DNA of 8,295 nucleotides, taken from Betaproteobacteria bacterium (GTDB lineage Bacteria > Pseudomonadota > Gammaproteobacteria > Burkholderiales > SG8-41). The notes below the pieces were generated by a model. The model was not told the origin of the DNA and ran no database searches. It saw nothing but the letters and a program-made list of their open reading frames with translations. Below are positions 6,037-8,295 of this stretch, in pieces. The stretch spans positions 1-8,295 of the forward strand of contig JANXSE010000098.1 in assembly GCA_025356695.1 (NCBI GenBank), given 5' to 3'. Each line of letters starts with the position of its first letter. The first letter of the stretch is position 1. Position numbers and translations under genes: made by a program.

Positions 6037-7197
6037 CTATCGACGGAATATCACGGATTCACCGAGGAAGCTGCCGAACTGGATGATCTCGGCATCCTTG
6101 ATCTGGCGCTCGCCGCATTCGTGACGCAGCTGGCGCGCCACTTCGACAAACAGGTTCCAGCCGATCATGTGGCCTTCGGACAACAAACCACCCGAGGTAT
6201 TGATCGGCAGCTCGCCACCGAGTTCGATGCGCCCGTTCTTGACGAACTCGCGCGCCTCGCCCGGCCCGCAGAAACCGAAACGCTCCAGGCCGAACAGCAC
6301 CAGCGGTGAAAACGCGTCGTAGGTGATCAGCGCGTCGACATCCTTGTGCGTGATACCGGCCATCTGGTAGGCGTAGAGGTCTTCCTTGGTCGGTTTGTAT
6401 TTGTAGACTTCCTGCTGCGCCACGCCGAGGCCCGGCAAGGTCAGATTGTGGAACTGGCGCCCCGCGTGCACGCCCTGCATGCCTGAGATATAGACCGGCG
6501 GCTTCTTGCAGTCTTTGGCTCGCTCGGCCGAAGTGATGATAATGCAGGCACCGCCGTCGTTGTTCTGGCAGCAGTCGAAGAGACGCAGCGGCTCGATGAT
6601 CCAGCGCGAATTCAGATAATCCTCGCGCGTCATCGGATCGCGCCGCATGGCGTGCGGATTCAAACGCGCGTGTTTGCGGAAGGCCATCGCAATGGGTGCG
6701 AGGTCTTCGTTGCTGCCGCCGTACATGTGAAAGTAACGCTGCGCCGCGATCGCCGCACCGAACACCGGCCCCATCGCGCCGTAGGCGGGACTTTCGCCGT
6801 GCGGGCCGAGGCCCTGGCGCCACATCTCGGTGTCAGCCGTCTGACCGTAGGACTTGCGGCGGCGCCCGTGCACGATGGCAACCGCTTTCGCCATGCCGGT
6901 GGCCACCGCCATCGCCGCGTGCTGCAACATCGGCGCAATGAAGCGGCCGTGGCTCCAGCCCTGATAGGCGTAACGCACATCGGTGCCGACGGCTTCGAGA
7001 AAGCGGTCGTAATCGTAACCGTAAGCGAGCTGGATGATGCCGTCGACGTCGCCGCGCTCGAGACCGGCGTCATTGAGCGCTTCCTGATAACACTGCACGG
7101 CCAGCTCAAGCGCGGTGTTCTCCGGATACGCGCCCATTTTCAGGCCGACGCCGACAATAGCGGTTTTATCGCGCAGTGCCTGCGCAGTTTCTGTCAT
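6037..7197 (-). CDS. Thiolase-fold acyl-CoA acyltransferase/aldolase-like protein (SCP-x/Ltp type)
   Basis: The product is 386 residues from ATG 7197, chosen because AAAGGGG lies 8 bases upstream and the family strand KTAIVGVG starts at residue 11; ATG 7227 would add ten residues. Thiolase-like landmarks are IVGVG, AAMAVATGMAKAVAIVHG (94-111), DCCQNNDGGACIIITSAERA (208-227), YDAFSPLVLFGLERFGFCGPGEA (293-315) and NTSGGLLSEGHMIGWN (333-348) with the conserved G342-H343. The usual nucleophilic Cys region reads QGWSHGRFIAP (79-89) without Cys, and the C-terminal CxG-type motif is replaced by FGSFLGESVIF (374-384). A normal thiolysis mechanism is therefore unlikely. This resembles SCP-x/lipid-transfer-like members such as the steroid side-chain aldolase Ltp2, which works with a DUF35 partner. 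The DUF35 gene follows directly. A role in carbon-carbon bond cleavage of a CoA ester is inferred. Confidence 0.88.
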   Translation of the reverse strand: MTETAQALRDKTAIVGVGLKMGAYPENTALELAVQCYQEALNDAGLERGDVDGIIQLAYGYDYDRFLEAVGTDVRYAYQGWSHGRFIAPMLQHAAMAVATGMAKAVAIVHGRRRKSYGQTADTEMWRQGLGPHGESPAYGAMGPVFGAAIAAQRYFHMYGGSNEDLAPIAMAFRKHARLNPHAMRRDPMTREDYLNSRWIIEPLRLFDCCQNNDGGACIIITSAERAKDCKKPPVYISGMQGVHAGRQFHNLTLPGLGVAQQEVYKYKPTKEDLYAYQMAGITHKDVDALITYDAFSPLVLFGLERFGFCGPGEAREFVKNGRIELGGELPINTSGGLLSEGHMIGWNLFVEVARQLRHECGERQIKDAEIIQFGSFLGESVIFRR

Positions 7198-7205
7198 CGA
7201 ATGTT

Positions 7206-7212
7206 CCCCTTT
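7206..7212 (-). promoter_or_regulatory. Ribosome binding site of the thiolase-like gene
   Basis: On the minus strand AAAGGGG ends 8 bases before ATG 7197. It lies inside the longer frame that would start at 7227, so it supports the shorter start. Confidence 0.6.
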
Positions 7213-7252
7213 GCAGATGCGGCGCACGCACGGCGCCGGAAAATTTTTGCGA

Positions 7253-8230
7253 CTATTCCTTCGGCAGCTTCGCCGCCTCGGCGATGGTGGCGTAACGCGC
7301 CATCTCGCTCTTCAGCAACGCGCCCAGTTGCTCCGGCGAGCCGGGCCACGGGTCGATGCCGGCGGCGGCCATTTTCTCGCGCGCCTCGCGGCCCTCCATG
7401 CCTTTGATCACTTCGCGATTGAGCTTCATGATGATCTCGCGCGGCGTGCCGACGGGTGCAAACATGCCATACCAGATCGACATCTGAAATTTCGGAAAGC
7501 CCGCCTCTTTCGAGGTCGGCACGTTGGGCAGCGTCGCCACGCGATTTTCCGACAGCACCGCCAGCGGCCGCACCTTGCCGGCATTGATCAGCGGCAGCAC
7601 CGAGGCCACCGAAACGATCACCTCGTCGACTTCGCCGCCAATCAGCGCGACGGTGGCCACCGTCGCCCCCTTGTACGGCACATGCACCATATCGATCTTC
7701 TCAAGGTGCTTGAGCAGCTCGTTGGCCAGATGGTTGGTGGTGCCGGGGCCGCCCGAACCGAAATTGAGCTTGCCCGGTTTCGCACGCGCCAGTGCAATAA
7801 ATTCCTTCAGCGTCTTCGTCGGCACCGACGGATGCACCAGCATCACGTTTTCGATCGTTGCCAGCCGCGCCACCGGCGCAAAATCCTTGAGCGGATCGTA
7901 TTGCAGTGATTTATACAGCGAGGGACTAAGCGCCAGCACCGGCGACGTCACCGTCAGCGTATAGCCATCAGCCGGCGCTTTCGCCAGCTGGGTCATCGCC
8001 ACGTTGCCGCCGGCGCCGGGCCGGTTGTCGGGGATCACGTTCTCGCCGAGTTGTTCGCCGAGTTTCTGCGCAACCACGCGGCCGACCATGTCGCTCGGCG
8101 CACCGGGCGGGAACGGCAGGATCATGCGGATCGGTTTCGACGGATAGTTTTGCGCAAGCGCAGCGCCGCAAAAAAATACAAGGCTCAACGGCGCAATAAG
8201 AACGGCGCAGTGCAGACGACTGAAATTCAT
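7253..8230 (-). CDS. Bug/TctC-family tripartite tricarboxylate transporter substrate-binding protein
   Basis: The product is 325 residues from ATG 8230. It has a Sec-type signal peptide: a short N-region MNFSRLH, a hydrophobic core to about residue 22, and a likely cleavage after ALA before QNYPSKPIR. The mature protein opens with PSKPIRMILPFPPGAPSDMVGRVVAQKL, a hallmark of the Bug family, and carries DNRPGAGGNVA, LNFGSGGPGTTNHL and VHVPYKG, other typical family segments. These periplasmic proteins bind carboxylates or related small molecules for TctAB-type transporters, and many are orphans without membrane subunits, as here within the window. It is the most upstream operon gene visible and probably supplies or senses the substrate for the enzymes that follow. 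GGGAA lies 5 bases upstream of ATG 8230. An in-frame ATG at 8257 would put nine polar residues before the signal peptide and is less likely. The ligand cannot be predicted. Confidence 0.93.
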   Translation of the reverse strand: MNFSRLHCAVLIAPLSLVFFCGAALAQNYPSKPIRMILPFPPGAPSDMVGRVVAQKLGEQLGENVIPDNRPGAGGNVAMTQLAKAPADGYTLTVTSPVLALSPSLYKSLQYDPLKDFAPVARLATIENVMLVHPSVPTKTLKEFIALARAKPGKLNFGSGGPGTTNHLANELLKHLEKIDMVHVPYKGATVATVALIGGEVDEVIVSVASVLPLINAGKVRPLAVLSENRVATLPNVPTSKEAGFPKFQMSIWYGMFAPVGTPREIIMKLNREVIKGMEGREAREKMAAAGIDPWPGSPEQLGALLKSEMARYATIAEAAKLPKE

Positions 8231-8295
8231 ATGGGTTCCCGCGAAATCCAGCGCCATCGTGCGCCGCCAGACCGCATGTTCGACTTATTGGAGGC
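8231..8295. other. Upstream edge of the operon, no clear feature
   Basis: The 65 bases before the binding-protein gene include its ribosome binding site (8236-8240, minus strand). I see no convincing -35/-10 pair. A minus-strand frame is open from the window edge and ends in a TGA overlapping ATG 8230, so the 3' end of another gene cannot be excluded, but the peptide resembles nothing I recognise. Confidence 0.35.

Noticed and set aside
6059..6823. Minus-strand ORF (254 residues) within the thiolase-like gene
   Set aside because: Alternative frame of the same strand, Arg/Ala-rich, no motifs; the thiolase frame has clear family segments throughout.

Overview
The window looks like chromosomal DNA of a GC-rich soil or aquatic betaproteobacterium, most likely Burkholderiales. 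This is inferred from the Bug/TctC-type periplasmic binding protein, the CaiB/BaiF CoA-transferases, the DUF35/thiolase pair and the GC-rich intergenic hairpins. It falls into two parts with different character.

Left part, about 1-2000: a more AT-rich accessory segment. It holds a DUF3800 protein on the + strand (136-972), a HEPN-like protein on the - strand (1060-1935), and a 50-residue Lys/Arg-rich small ORF on the - strand (969-1121). The small ORF starts inside the HEPN-like gene and its stop codon overlaps the stop codon of the DUF3800 gene. Together they look like a small convergent cargo or defence-type module; this role is inference.

Right part, about 2011-8230: one co-directional catabolic operon read on the - strand, from right to left. 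The order is a tripartite tricarboxylate transporter (Bug/TctC) binding protein, a thiolase-fold acyltransferase/aldolase-like protein, its usual partner (a DUF35 zinc-ribbon/OB-fold protein), an Ldh-family (malate/L-lactate dehydrogenase type 2) oxidoreductase, and two different family III CoA-transferases. The last three genes are joined by 4-base GTGA and ATGA overlaps, which indicates translational coupling.

Taken together, the operon reads as uptake of a carboxylic acid, CoA transfer by a possibly heteromeric CaiB-type enzyme, redox chemistry, and carbon-carbon bond cleavage by a thiolase/DUF35 complex. The gene set recalls parts of the benzylsuccinate (Bbs) pathway, where BbsEF is a two-subunit CoA-transferase and BbsAB a DUF35/thiolase pair. 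It also recalls the Ltp2-ChsH2(DUF35) steroid side-chain aldolase. The acyl-CoA dehydrogenase, hydratase and short-chain dehydrogenases of Bbs are absent here, and the substrate is unknown. Two of the enzymes lack the standard catalytic residues of their families: the thiolase-like protein has no nucleophilic Cys, and the Ldh protein has lost both signature His motifs. This raises the chance of unusual chemistry.

GC-rich hairpins sit in three intergenic spacers and across the stop codon of the last operon gene. No tRNA, rRNA, CRISPR array, transposase or complete insertion sequence was seen.
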